Source: Astropecten irregularis
Lineage: Eukaryota > Echinodermata > Asteroidea > Paxillosida > Astropectinidae
Reading direction: 5' to 3'
Assembly (NCBI GenBank): GCA_963971285.1
Contig: OZ020246.1
Coordinates: forward strand, 15,111,217-15,175,216
DNA: 64,000 bases
In this document: positions 42,705 through 54,560 of the stretch, piece after piece
Numbering within the stretch: the stretch's first letter is position 1
Layout: each line of letters starts with the position of its first letter
Program-made: the position numbers and the translations under genes
The notes under the pieces: model-generated
Told to the model about the DNA's origin: nothing
Databases searched by the model: none
Seen by the model: the letters and a program-made list of their open reading frames with translations, nothing else

Positions 42705-44204
42705 TTGACTACGCGTTCTGTCACGGCAAGTCTGCAGTATTCCCGTTCGGTCTGCCGTTGCCAAGGACAGTGGTAATCTGCAGACTTCCCGGACTGTGCA
42801 CTCAAGCATTGCCCAGTTAATGAGCATGGACTCCCTGTAATCCTTTGTTGTGTCGACAAAAGGTGTGATGAATAAACATCGACAGCTACATTGCTCATGA
42901 ATGCCAGCAGACGAAACGCGGAAAAGACGTGCTGGCACAGCTGGAGTATTAAGGTTTTTTTTATCTGCCGGAGATGATCTTTTCATCTGCCGACCATTTT
43001 CTGTGGGACCTGCATTATTTTGTCTCTACCAAACTATTATTTCCACGGCTGAAAATACGTTTTGTAGGGACTTGGCTGACCATTTTCTCTGGGACCTGCA
43101 TTATTTTGTCTCTACCAAACAATTATTTCCCGGCTGAAAATACGTTTTTTAGGGACATGGCCGACCATTTTCTCTGGGACCTGCATTATTTTGTCTCTAC
43201 CAAACAATTATTTTCCCGGCTGAAAATACGTTTTTTAGGGACTTGGCCGACCATTTTCTCTGGGACCTGCATTATTTTGTCTCTACCAAACTATTATTTC
43301 CCGGCTGAAAATACGTTTTTTAGGGACTTGGCCGACCATTTTCTCTGGGACCTGCATTATTTTGTCTCTACCAAACTATTATTTCCCGGCTGAAAATACG
43401 TTTTTTAGGGACATGGCCTACCATTTTCTCTTGGAACTGCATTATTTTGTCTAGAGCTACCAAACTATTTTTTCCCGGCTGAAAAAACGTTTTTTAGGGA
43501 CATGGCCGACCATTTTCTCTGGGACCTGCATTATTTTGTCTCTACCAAACTATTTTTTTCCCGGCTGAAAATAATGTTCTCAGGGAATTGGCTGACCATT
43601 TTCTCTGGGACCTGCATTATTTTGTCTCTACCAAACTATTATTTCCCGGCTGAAAATACGTTTTTTAGGGACATGGCCGACCATTTTCTCTTGGACCTGC
43701 ATTATTTTGTCTCTACCAAACTATTATTTCCCGGCTGAAAATACAATTTTTAGGGACATGGCCGACCATTTACTCTGGGACCTGCATTATTTTGTCTCTA
43801 CCAAACTATTTTTTTCCCAGCTGAAAATATGTTCTCAGGGAATTGGCTGACCATTTTCTCTGGGACCTGCATTATTTTGTCTCTAACAAAATATTATTTC
43901 ACCGGCTGAAAATACGTTCTCAGGGAATTGGCTGACCATTTTCTCTGGGACCTGCATTATTTTGTCTCTACCAAACTATTATTTCCCTGGCGGAAAATAC
44001 ATTTTTTAGGGACTTGGCCGACCATTTCCCCTGGGACCTGCATTATTTTGTCTCTACCAAACTATTATTTCCCCGGCTGAAAATACGTTCTCAGGGAATT
44101 TGACTACGCGTTCTGTCACGGCAAGTCTGCAGTATTCCCGTTCGGTCTGCCGTTGCCAAGGACAGAAGGAATCTGCAGACTTCCCGGACTGTGCACTCAA
44201 GCAT
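42705..44204. mobile_element. 1.5-kb composite: 105-bp direct repeats framing an 85-bp satellite array
   Basis: The 105-bp segments 42705-42809 and 44100-44204 are nearly identical direct repeats. Each contains AAGTCTGCAG and its inverse CTGCAGACTT, so each can form a hairpin. Between them lie about 180 bases of unique sequence and then about 13 tandem 85-bp units. There is no ORF with recognisable function. It resembles a nonautonomous element with long terminal direct repeats and an internal minisatellite, but I cannot assign a class. Confidence 0.8.
42990..44098. repeat. Tandem array of about thirteen 85-bp units
   Basis: The unit contains TGGCCGACCATTTTCTCTGG, GACCTGCATTATTTTGTCTC and CTATTATTTCCCGGCTGAAA. 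The AGGGA start recurs at 43066, 43151, 43237, 43322, 43407, 43496, 43582, 43667, 43752, 43837, 43922, 44008 and 44093, so the spacing is 85-86 with one 89. Two subtypes alternate (TTTTTTAGGGAC and TTCTCAGGGAAT). Long frames here come from the repeat. Confidence 0.95.
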
Positions 44205-44894
44205 GGAGCGCGCTCCAAATCGCACTAATACTGCATCTTTTTGCAAATAGTCGCGATTATTTGCTATGTAAACGGTGCACCAAAAAATACCGTTTTTTTA
44301 TATCCCATCATGCAAGGCGGGCCCGCGAGTTTAGCACAGGATGCATGCCAACTTCACACTTCACTGCGCACGGGCAGTTTGATAGAAATCGTACTGGTAC
44401 GATTTGGGTCGCGCTTTTTTGGCTGTGGGAACACAACAAAAAGCGCGACTATTTGAGTCGCGATTTGGAGTGCGACCCAAATAGTCACGCTTTTTTTGTG
44501 TGAGAACGTGCCTAATGACGTCATTTTGTGCTGGCCTATTAGCAATGTAAATTTGTGGAAAGAGGGCAGAGTTGACAGGACTCCCTAGGGTGTGTGCAAA
44601 ATCTGCTAAACCTCCCTATTACCAGGACGGGCTTGTTTTTGTTTTTGTTTTTTAAATACCGTCGTGAAGTGGTTAAGTAATCAGTAATTAATATTCATAC
44701 AATAGCACACAGAAATGGCACCACAACAGCTCAGGTGGCTCCAGGTTTGGGCTCAATGTTCATAAAATGGAACGGACCCTTCTGTCCTGTCTATCAAGCC
44801 GTGCGCATTGACCAATGCCTTTTTAATAACCAGGTGACCACGAAAGCCTCGATCAAACTCAGTCACATGCTGTATGTAAAAAACACGTGAGCGG

Positions 44895-45105
44895 GGCTTA
44901 AGAGCAAAGCCCGTGTATCAGTGCAATTCTTGATTTTGTTATGAAGTATGCATAAATGTTTTCTTTTTGTAAGAAACCCAATGGAAATAAGCCATATTTT
45001 ACAGCTTTTTGAGCTATCCTTGGCTTTTGTTATAAATTCGTTATTTATTGTATTTTGTGTGTACAGCACTTTTGTATGTCGTCAAAATAAATGAATGAAT
45101 GTTCC
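44895..45105 (+). mobile_element. Probable LINE 3' end fragment
   Basis: GCGGGGCTTAAGAGCAAAGC is followed by an AT-rich tail ending AATAAATGAATGAATG, a short tandem end typical of non-LTR retrotransposons. No coding remnant is seen. Confidence 0.45.
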
Positions 45106-45253
45106 ATTGCAATGGTCTCTGAGAACAAGTTTATTACAGTGACAAATATATTTTAATGCAAAACTTCTTTCTATTTTTGTATCTTTGCAGAGTTGTGGAA
45201 GGGTTTGAAGATCCTTAGTGAGTGTTGGTGACAGATTCTACACTTCATCAGAG

Positions 45254-46087
45254 GTAAACATTTTTGTTATGGGAATGGATTATCAGATATGGTCAAAGTT
45301 GTTGTTGAAATAACAAATCAGCTTGTGTGGGTTATGTGCATGCATGGTCCCAAAAGTCTGCTATCGTAAGCGAAGATTTTGTGCTTATATGGAAACGGAT
45401 TCCATGAAAATGGGCCCAGGTCACATGATACAGTGGAAATCCTCTTTGTCATTTTAATGTTTAATTTTGTTTGTTAACATTATTTATAAAATTATACATG
45501 TGCTATACAACTAACATACATGTAACAACCTGTGCGATCTCAAAATCGTTTGAAAATTTGAAAAATGTTGAATACCTTTCAATCCTTCATATAGATATAA
45601 TGTACCCTTACATCTCTTTTGGTATCTTGTACAAATTACCACCAAAGAGTAAATGTGCAGCTCACTTGAAATACTGGCCTTTTATTATGTCATGAGGTGA
45701 CCTTATTTTTTTCCCGTTAATTAACCTTAATCACACGATATATTTCTGATTTTTTTCCACAAAAACCTTCATGAATTGTTCTAGAAATATTGTGTTATAC
45801 TCTGTAATGTTGATTTTGAAGCGGGCATGTTCCTTTAAGAGGCACAAAAGAGACGCTAAAATCCATTCACCATTCCTTCTTCAATGTTATGCACAAAATT
45901 ACAATTCAAATCGAAAATGTTGTGACCAGTGTCTTTCTGTTATTATTCGTTCCCGTTGTATTGCCGGATCCGCAAATTTATGTCCATTTTCAGCACCTAA
46001 CATTATTTTGAGACCTTACTGGTACACTTTATGAAACAAGGTGGATTGTATTCCAACTTGGTTTTTTTTTATGCCAGGATAACTGCC
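45254..46087. other. No gene seen
   Basis: AT-rich, with no recognisable ORF or repeat. The stretch 45191-45253 just before it has an acceptor-like TTTGCAG and a donor GAG|GTAAAC, so it could be a noncoding exon. Confidence 0.3.
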
Positions 46088-46458
46088 CTTTAAAGGTACA
46101 GTAATTTCATACTTTGATTTTTGTCAAAGAAATGCAGATTCATGGGCAAAAAATATCAAGAAAGATACAGCAACAGTCATCTGTCAAATTTTCAGTCCCA
46201 TACGGTGCCCACTTTTTTAGAAAGCAGTGAAAAATGCCCACGACAGTATTTTTCAAATCTTTTCATCATTATTTTTGATCTTTAAAAGATCAAAATTGTT
46301 TTTGGTCATTTGTTTACTCTTTTCTTGACAGCATTTCAGGCAGAACAATTTTAACGGTATGTTTGTTCCATCACCATCTTTATACCCTGTAAGTTATAGG
46401 CAAATCTGTGAAGATTTCTGTTTTGGTAGGCTACCAAAAGTATGATAGTGCCTTTAAA
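46088..46458. mobile_element. MITE family A
   Basis: CTTTAAAGGTACAGTAATTT start, 'ttgtcaaagaaatgcagattc', GATCTTTAAAAGATC hairpin, right end AAAGTATGATAGTGCCTTTA. Confidence 0.85.
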
Positions 46459-47100
46459 CAGGAGAGCAACTTTCTTTGGACTAAGGGTACGTGAGTGAGA
46501 GAGACTCGCTGACATGTCTTAACTAGAACATTTGATGGTGCATCAGGCAGGGCAATGACCAGTGGTACTATAAGCAGTCACCCCTATTACCTCCCTGAAG
46601 TTCCAAGCCTGGGGTACTACCGATACGATGGCACGGGGTCACCGAGGCAAACGCCCTCCCTTCCTCCATGAAGTTTATCAAAGTTCCTAATTTACCGCAG
46701 ACGGAGCTAGAGCGTCTGCAAGACTAACCCGAAGCGGAGGAATTTCTCTCGCTACCTAGGGTGTGTCGTAGCATAAATTATTACAAATAAGCCGGCAAGC
46801 CGCTATCGGAGGCCATTTCAGTGACTGGCACGATTCCAACCTGGGATGCTAATTTACACTACATGGAAAGACTGTCAGTAAAAAATAAAAGCGCTCCGTC
46901 GTGACATCCCCATAAGAAAGCGTATGCTACACAGTACATTTTATTTTTATAACAAACATTATGTGCAGCATACATAAAGTACTGTATTATGGTAGTTTGT
47001 GCATTGCATTGTTAACATGTATGTTTCCTTTGTTTTCTTTGTCTATGAAAAATGGTAAATAGTCCACTCTATTTTATTTAATGTTGTTTTTCCTAGTTAT

Positions 47101-47450
47101 TTAATGGTGCTATCATACTTTGGTAGCATACCAAAACAGAAATACCTTTAACTTACATGGTATAAAGATAGTGATGGTAGAAGCAAATCATTCAAGTTTT
47201 TCTGTCTGAAATGCTGTATTTATTAAGAAAATAGTAAAACCAAAGACCAAAAACAATATTCATTATCAAAAATAATGCTGAAAAGATTTTAGAAATACTG
47301 TGGATGTTTTTCACTGTTTTCTTAAATTTAAGTGGGCACTGTATTGGGACTGAAAATTTCACAGGTGACTATTGCTGTACCTTTCTTGATAGTTTTGCTC
47401 ATGGATCTGAATTTCTTCGACAAAATCCAAAATATGATATTACCTTAAAA
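47101..47450. mobile_element. MITE family A, inverse orientation
   Basis: GGTGCTATCATACTTTGGTA start, 'taacttacatggtataaagat', 'gctgtatttattaagaaaatag' and right end AAAATATGATATTACCTTAA. Confidence 0.8.
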
Positions 47451-48614
47451 GAAAATTAAAATAAAAAATTCTTCATTATTTTAGGTATTATGCCTACATG
47501 TACATGTTCATAGTACAGTCTATGTACGGAACACATGCGCATTTTTGATGCAGAGTTGTTTTTGACTACGGTAAACATGTAAGTCAGGGTCAACACAACA
47601 CAGTTAACACAGACTAGGTCAGTCTAGTATGCTTCACATGTCCACTCTGGTTGAAGGCTAAATGTTCCTCGTTATGAAACAATAAATTTGCACAAATCTC
47701 ACTCTAACCTGGTAGACTGGGCCAGATTCAAAACATTTAATATTCCGTGCATTGATGTGCATAAAACATACATGTACAAAGACGCAATAATTTGGAGCTA
47801 AAAAAAAGTACTTAAAGTGTGAATATTAAATACGTAAGGAAACTCAGTTTAAACGTGTACCATTATGTTCTAAAAGTAAACTTTCTGCGTTAATTATCAT
47901 TGTTTTTATACATGATTTTGTCGTCCAAAGGGTTAGTGCACGGTTTATCACGCCATGCAGTGTTGTATACGATGGTTGGATAACGCTGCGTAGCAGATGC
48001 AGACTTTTTCCCCCTTTCAGGGCCTCACATCCTGCATATAATAACAGCAATCCCCAACGGACGGGAACCATCACCATAGAGAATAGGGGTCAAAGGTCAC
48101 CTGAGCTTGGCAGGCCGGATTGGTTGGTTGGCTGCAGAGAGGGTTGGAGCGATATACTTACGCTGCAAATGGCATTTATCATACATGTCGGTCCTACGGG
48201 GTAGTGGAAAGTGCTTGTGGGTTGCAATACTTACACCCCTGTGTTAAATACAACAAATAAAATACATACATCTGAGAAGGCCTTTCCCTTACGCTTAAAC
48301 TAGAACACCCTAAACTACAGAAATGGATATGAAAGGCCGTGACGCAAAATTACTTTACTTAATTATGGGTTATTGTTTGTCGTTTGTTTTTCTCAGGACT
48401 CTGTTAAAAGTTATTCTGGCCAGAATCAGTGAATCCTACAGTGGCACATTAAACGGGATCTTGCTCAAGAACTTTCCAGCCAGAGAGATACATTAAGTCG
48501 TAAGTCATGTTGAACTACCTGTTCTTGAAAATTATATCATTGACTCGTTTAACATTGTAATGCTTTCTAGATTTTACGGTTACAGTACGTATTTTTTTTT
48601 TATCTACTTGTCAT

Positions 48615-48758
48615 AATGGGAGATTTTGGAGAACCGGTGTTCAAGTCAACAGCGCACACGCACGCACAACAGCGCAGGCGCAAAACAATGCGGGCATGCT
48701 CACAATTGCGTACGCGTGCGCTGTTGTCTTAAAGACCGGTTTTCCAAAGTCTCCCATT
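48615..48758. mobile_element. 144-bp foldback MITE, second copy
   Basis: AATGGGAGATTTTGGAGAAC and inverted TTTCCAAAGTCTCCCATT ends, same length and layout as 28471-28614, including GCGCACACGCACGCAC. Confidence 0.85.
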
Positions 48759-49137
48759 GCTACGAAGAGTAATTTATGATTAAAAAAACCAGAACTAAAG
48801 TCAGGTGTCTTTAGTTCTGTCCACAATTATGAAAAGAAGGGTTATAATGATTATTGCTCCCCTACCCTGGGGACCACATTGCAGAAGGGAGACGAACTTC
48901 AAATGGACTTAATTTTAAAGTCCGAATATAATGTCACAAACGTATCGCATCTATTCAAATCCTGTGCAACAGGTAGGCCTATACACGATGCCTTCATACA
49001 CGTACAGTACATACATTATTCACGGTTTACCTACATGTACTGCAAACTTGATCTCATTTTCATATGCATACCCTTAAATAATAATTTCATATCGCGTGAT
49101 TATCATATGTACATGTATATGGTGTGTGTACATACAG

Positions 49138-49202
49138 GTATATTCATGTTGCCTGATGAAGACTAGCAGTTCCAGCTGCTGAAACGTTGCTACCAGCAAC
49201 AT
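49138..49202 (+). ncRNA. Hammerhead-like CTGATGA...GAAAC motif
   Basis: TCATGTTGC precedes CTGATGA, and GCAACATGA follows, giving a 9-bp closing stem. In between are AGCAG/CTGCT, able to form a stem II, and GAAAC. The order matches a hammerhead ribozyme core as found in Penelope-like elements, but I cannot draw a convincing stem III with a cleavage triplet. It may be a decayed copy or chance. Confidence 0.25.
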
Positions 49203-51609
49203 GACATCACATGACATTGATCACTTCTTTTCTAAATCCGTATGTGGTCCATGCACTGTGAAGTTGCGTATGTACTTAATAAAGGTATAAAAAATGAATT
49301 AAACACACAACGTACTGTATAATATATTGGTGGGGTTTTAAAATAAAACAAACATTTTTACCGTTACAGTACTTACATGTACAATACATTTACTTTTACA
49401 TTGTAAGTCATGTTAACCTGTGCCTTCATGCACTGTGCTTTTCATTGTACAAGGTTTCTTCCCTGGAGAAGATTTTAGTTTGGGGTGTTGTTTTGGGGGG
49501 AAATTCTCCCGGTTCAGACCAATCAAAGAGAATGTTTAAGTGCCAGATTTACATGGCTTAAATACATACGTGTATAAGCCATGGGAGGATTTGTCATTCC
49601 TCTTCCTTGACGAGATGGGCAATTCCACGGTAACGTATTAGTTACATCAGGGATGTGAAACTTCCTATTGTTTTGTTAAGATTTTAAATAACACCTGCTC
49701 TGTACAAAAGTATAGGAACTTATAAATTTCAGCTTTTTTCGTGGTCTTTTCAGATTTTGTTTTCATGGCTGCTCACTTCCCTGTTACATATTAAGTGACT
49801 TTGACATATTCCTTGATCAATCATTCTTGAAAGACTCCAATTTAAACATGTTTTATTGGAATGATCGAGTAAGTATACCACTTACGGTTCCTTTAGAGAT
49901 GCATGCAAATATGGAAGAAAAGAGGTAAACTTAAGTTTTGCAATTTTGTGAAGGGCTGCTCGGCAAAAAAAGGCGTCGATGCCACTGGCCGTCAATGCAG
50001 CTTTGAAATTTAAGGTCTGATTTTGCAAAAAAAAGAGTCACCAAACTGTGGAATTTTGGAAATGCCCAGATGTTTATATTTATTGATAAAACAAAGAAAT
50101 ACCGTAAAACACAGTCACACAAGGGTTTTTTCTTGTACATTTTTATATCATAGTGGAGGGTAGTTGATATCATTTTGATATTGTTAGAAGATAAGTGGTG
50201 TTTTGCTTTTTGCATCACCCAGATGGTTGTCATGAATTGTGAATTGCCCGTTATTGGAGGGGGGGGGGGTGTTTGGAACCTATTCAACGTGAACAGAAGT
50301 CATGTAAAGTCCTGAATTTAGTTCATGTATGCAAATTATATGGCTGTGTTTGTTGAGAAATGTTTGGATGAAAAATGAATTAATAGATTTATAGAAATAG
50401 ATTTGTACATGTTTATGATCCGTCTAACTTTGTAATTTTGGTCGTGCAGTCTGTTGGATGAACATGTACAGTACATACTACAATGTATGTAGCAGCAATG
50501 CTTTAAATAAATTCAGACTCAATAAAAGCGTTCCTGTTTTTACAGAAGCAATGCAGTACTTCAGAGAGCAATAATTACCGGTTATTGTTTTGAGAAGTCT
50601 AGTTGTAATTGTTTGGGCCAATTATTTCAGACATACAGTAGTCAAAGTTCATTACATTTGTTGTGGTTATGAAACGTACGTGTACTACATGTATAAAAAA
50701 GAGAGGGGGTGCTATATTATACAGCACCTCATCCCCAAAGTTTCATATGGCTTACTTTGATACACACTGGTAGTGTACGTACACGTATGTATACATACAT
50801 GTGTATACCGGTACATACAGTACATACACGTACAGTACGTACAGTAAGTTCAGTACGTAGTACCAAAGTACCGTAGTTCCTAACAAAAGGACAAAGGTCT
50901 AGAATGAGGGCTTATGCGGTTACCCCATGGAGAACTGAAAAAAGTGTAGGCCTATTTGCATATGAATTCAAGAGTTTATGCGTATGTGGTAATTCTTGGT
51001 AGGGGGATGGGGGTTGTGTGGGAGGGGGAACGAGACAAAGTGTTGCATTGTGAGTGGGTGTAGTGTGAGTGTATGGGCTGTGGCACAATGGAATGTTCAG
51101 GCGCATGGTGTTGTCTGTAAACTGTGTATACAATGTACGTTTTTGGTGTCTATATCCTGTTTGCTTGTCATCTGTTTGTACTGTACGGATTCTATTGCCA
51201 CGTGAACATGTGCACACATCAGTCACAGTAAAGTGCACCGTTCACCACAAGAAATTCTCCGTTTCTAATAGCGAAATAAATTTAACCCATTAGTACAAAC
51301 GTTTTATGAATTACACAGTTTGTAACCATGCTGTAACCTAGACGTTTTCTTTTTTTTGTTGGAAATTAAGATAAGGGAATTTAGGGTTTTTTAAAGTCTA
51401 GCGATTCAAGTTTACTGGCTCAGGCTGGTAGAAAACCTTGATGTTAAATACTGTGTAACAACACTGTCTGATTCTAAATGAGGTTTTCATTATTTAGTTG
51501 ATAATTAAGAAAGGGGAAGGCTTTTTATTAAAGGTGTTATACATGATTGGTTAAGGCCACAGAACAGCGCTCACACTTTGTCTGATCAAACATATAGGGC
51601 CTACTGTAC

Positions 51610-51905
51610 ATGAATTAATAAACTTGTGAAAATTTAAGTTCAGTCGGATATCCGAGTCACAGGAAAACAGCAAAAACCTGACTCAATTTTTCTTATGAAA
51701 CATAAATTGAATGGTTTTGATTTTATCCCGAGATCAAAACTGTTTCCTTTCTTTGTTGTACTAATTTTTTGATAAATATAACATTTCAGACGGACATGTT
51801 TTAATGGTATGTTTCTATCAGCGCCATCTTCATACCCCATAAGTTACTTAAATCTGTGAACATTTCAGTTTGGGTATGTTACTAATCCTGTATGTACTGT
51901 ACATC
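51610..51905. mobile_element. MITE family B, left end lost
   Basis: Contains 'aacttgtgaaaatttaagttcag', 'ggaaaacagcaaaaacctg', 'ataacatttcagacgg', 'gtttctatcagcgccatcttc' and 'gggtatgttactaatcctgta', in family order. Confidence 0.65.
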
Positions 51906-53441
51906 AAGTTTACTGGGTGGTACAAAACCTTGACGTTAAATATTGTCTGACCATGCGGTTTCTTGAAAGCACTGTTCTGTGGTTAGCAACTTTACTGCAT
52001 GACCAGCACAAGGGGTGCTGCTGATATTTGAGCAGTGGCATGGGTCTGGGGTCCATTGTGATTACATAATAGCAGCGTCTGCCGTCTTTCTTTACTTTGC
52101 CTGGGACCATTACATGCCCATGCATGGGGCACTGGGGGATGGAGATCGAGAAGTTTGGATTGGAGGTGTCTTGCATTGCAGTGGGTATAGTGAATTGCCT
52201 GTGCAGTGTTGAGTGAATGCACCCTTGGTGATTGAACAGTAGGTGGTGAGCCAAGTGGCACCTTGTAATGTATGTGCCTGCGGATTGGACAAGCGTACAG
52301 TTCTGCACTACGGCACTCCAGCCGTAGTAGTGTACACTACATACGGTGCCTTGTTGTTTCCTGTGCCAGCGATCGCTCTTTGCAGCAATCAACTGTTTTC
52401 TGCTGCTGATACACGACCATAAAGCATAGCTGTAAAATGTAAGTTGAAGCATGGGGTTGACGTTGTCTAGTACTAGTACTAGTGGTAGTATACACATACT
52501 ACCGTAGTTAAAACTTGGCAATGGTACGTTGTAGACTGTGTCAAGCTGTGTAAGCTATGACTGAGCAAACCGACAATGTGCATTTCTGTGGCACCTGTTT
52601 ATATTGCCAGCTGGATTATGCACACTGTGTGAAATCAGTGAGCAGCATGAAATTCACGTTCCGGTATGTATTGTAATGTATGAACTGTTTATGACAGTAT
52701 GAACATGTCTAGTTTTTTATTTCAAAAGCGCGTTTCTAACTTTCTAACAATTACTGTCTTATCTTGTGATTTCCTGTACGTGCTTTAATACTCCATGTTG
52801 ATTTTTCAACAGGGTATAGCACAAGGACATGGGGTACGGTATTAAGTACCGGTACTGTATGTAAATTGTACACCATACAATACATTGTACACTGTAAAGT
52901 TAGCCAGTCAGCCTACATGTTAAATGTGGTCACATTTTGTTATGGCTGGCTGTAGTCAATTCTTTATTGCAGGCTTATTATGAACTTGGGTTTTTAGTAC
53001 TTGGGAGAGAAAAGAGGGAATGGTTTTAGCTGTAGGATGTCATGGCATCTTGTGGTCAAGTTTACACAACTTAACCATGTTTGCAGTTCATAATCCTAGT
53101 CTAGATGTTAACTACTGTACCATAGTTTTCAAGTAAGGTTTATGTGTAGGCAATGGAGTTAAAAACATGTCATGGATAGTGGCATGTAGTTTTTGAATTT
53201 CAGTGTGTAAAGGGGGCAAGGCCCAAGTACAGGTCGTGCGTGCTATCCACCCGTACTTCTATAGAAGAAGTCCAAATGAATGTACTGGGCACATGGACAC
53301 AAGTGGAGATGGAAGTGTGCATCAAGAATCTGGGTGAAAGAAGCCATGGCACTGCCTTTAATGGCCTGTCATGTAGCTTGACTCCATGTCAGTCATAGCA
53401 TTCTCCATGGTTAGACTTAGAGGAAGACACCTTGAGTAGAC

Positions 53442-53909
53442 TATGGAGCTTTTGGGTGCACCACACTAAATAGCTCAAAAAATCAATACGCCGAGCTGAT
53501 TATCATAATGTGTGTACCTTTAAATGTTTTTTTAAATATGCAATTTGGGGGGTCGTGCAATTAATATATTGTGTAGTTTTGACTGGTTATGACAACCTGG
53601 GGGTTCAGTGCTTCAGCCTGTTGTGGAGACTTGAGATATTTTGGTTTAAAATCCGGTCCTACATTCTTGAACATGGAAAAAGGACATTTCGGGGGTGTTT
53701 TTTTCTTGGGGCAATTAGCAAAAAAACCAAACGGTTACCCAACCAAAAATTGAAAAGAATTGGGTAGATGGGAGTTCACACTACCATTTACACTATTGCA
53801 CCAACAACTGAGAAACTTCTGGATGGGTTTTTTTTAACTGTGAAGTTGAGGGATTTTACACTAAGTTCAATGGGACACTATTTTAGGGTGCACCCTTTTA
53901 TAGCTCCAT
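53442..53909. mobile_element. 468-bp hAT-like nonautonomous element
   Basis: The ends ATGGAGCTTTTGGGTGCACC and, inverted, GGTGCACCCTTTTATAGCTC-CAT are flanked by identical 8-base GAGTAGAC (53434-53441 and 53910-53917). An 8-bp target duplication is the hAT signature. No transposase is present. Confidence 0.82.
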
Positions 53910-54432
53910 GAGTAGACCATCTATATTTCTACCACCTCCGTAAACATTAGTCAGGTTAGCAAAGTTGCCCTCTGATGTCTTTTACTAATACAAGTAATAG
54001 CTTTTGGTCGCTCTAGGGACAGGGACCTATGGCATACACACAGGCATGTTAATGGTCTCAAGTGGTTTGATGACTGTACTAGAACAAAGCAGTGAGAGCA
54101 CCAGGACAGGATTTCACAAAGCTCTAGGATTAATCTTTTGATGAGTTGTCTACTACATGTATATCCACTATATCCCCATTGCTTGGTGCAAATTTGCATA
54201 ATTTTTAGGAGTATTCAAATACTGACCGAACCCATGCATTTGTTGTCTTTACATCATTATGCCATTTAATACACATAACAGGTAGTAGACACAGCAAATG
54301 TAGCGTGCCTAGTCTACACTAAGCGTAATGAATAATAGTGGCGCCGCGCTGTACATTTAGCACACAATTCCTACCTAATGATCATCACGCTTTTCAACTT
54401 CTTAATTGAAAACATGATTGAAAGGTGTGAAC

Positions 54433-54560
54433 TTGTAAAGAAAAATTGACTGGAGCTGGACTCGAACCTGGGACCGCTGGAATACCGTAGTACTGGTGCT
54501 CTACAATTTAGATTCAGCTGGACCAGCCCTATGCTGGCTTTGTCCTATGTTTGTTTGCGT
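54433..54560 (-). mobile_element. tRNA-like SINE family E, minus strand
   Basis: Minus strand: box B GGTTCGAGTCCAGCTCCAGT and the flank 'gccagcatagggctgg'. An insertion splits the box-A region (CAGCTGAATCTAAATTGTAG). Confidence 0.65.

Larger units (their letters stand above)
48759..53433. other. Gene-free region rich in GTAC and TACATGTAC words
   Basis: I recognise no coding region. Short GTAC, CATGTAC and CAGTAC words are frequent, densest at 50760-50880. A 195-codon frame on the minus strand (51910 to about 52497 from its first ATG) matches nothing I know. Confidence 0.35.

Noticed and set aside
42974..43738. Open frames of 78-139 codons across the 85-bp array
   Set aside because: They are produced by the tandem units, whose near-multiple-of-three offsets shift frame. 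No start context or family match.
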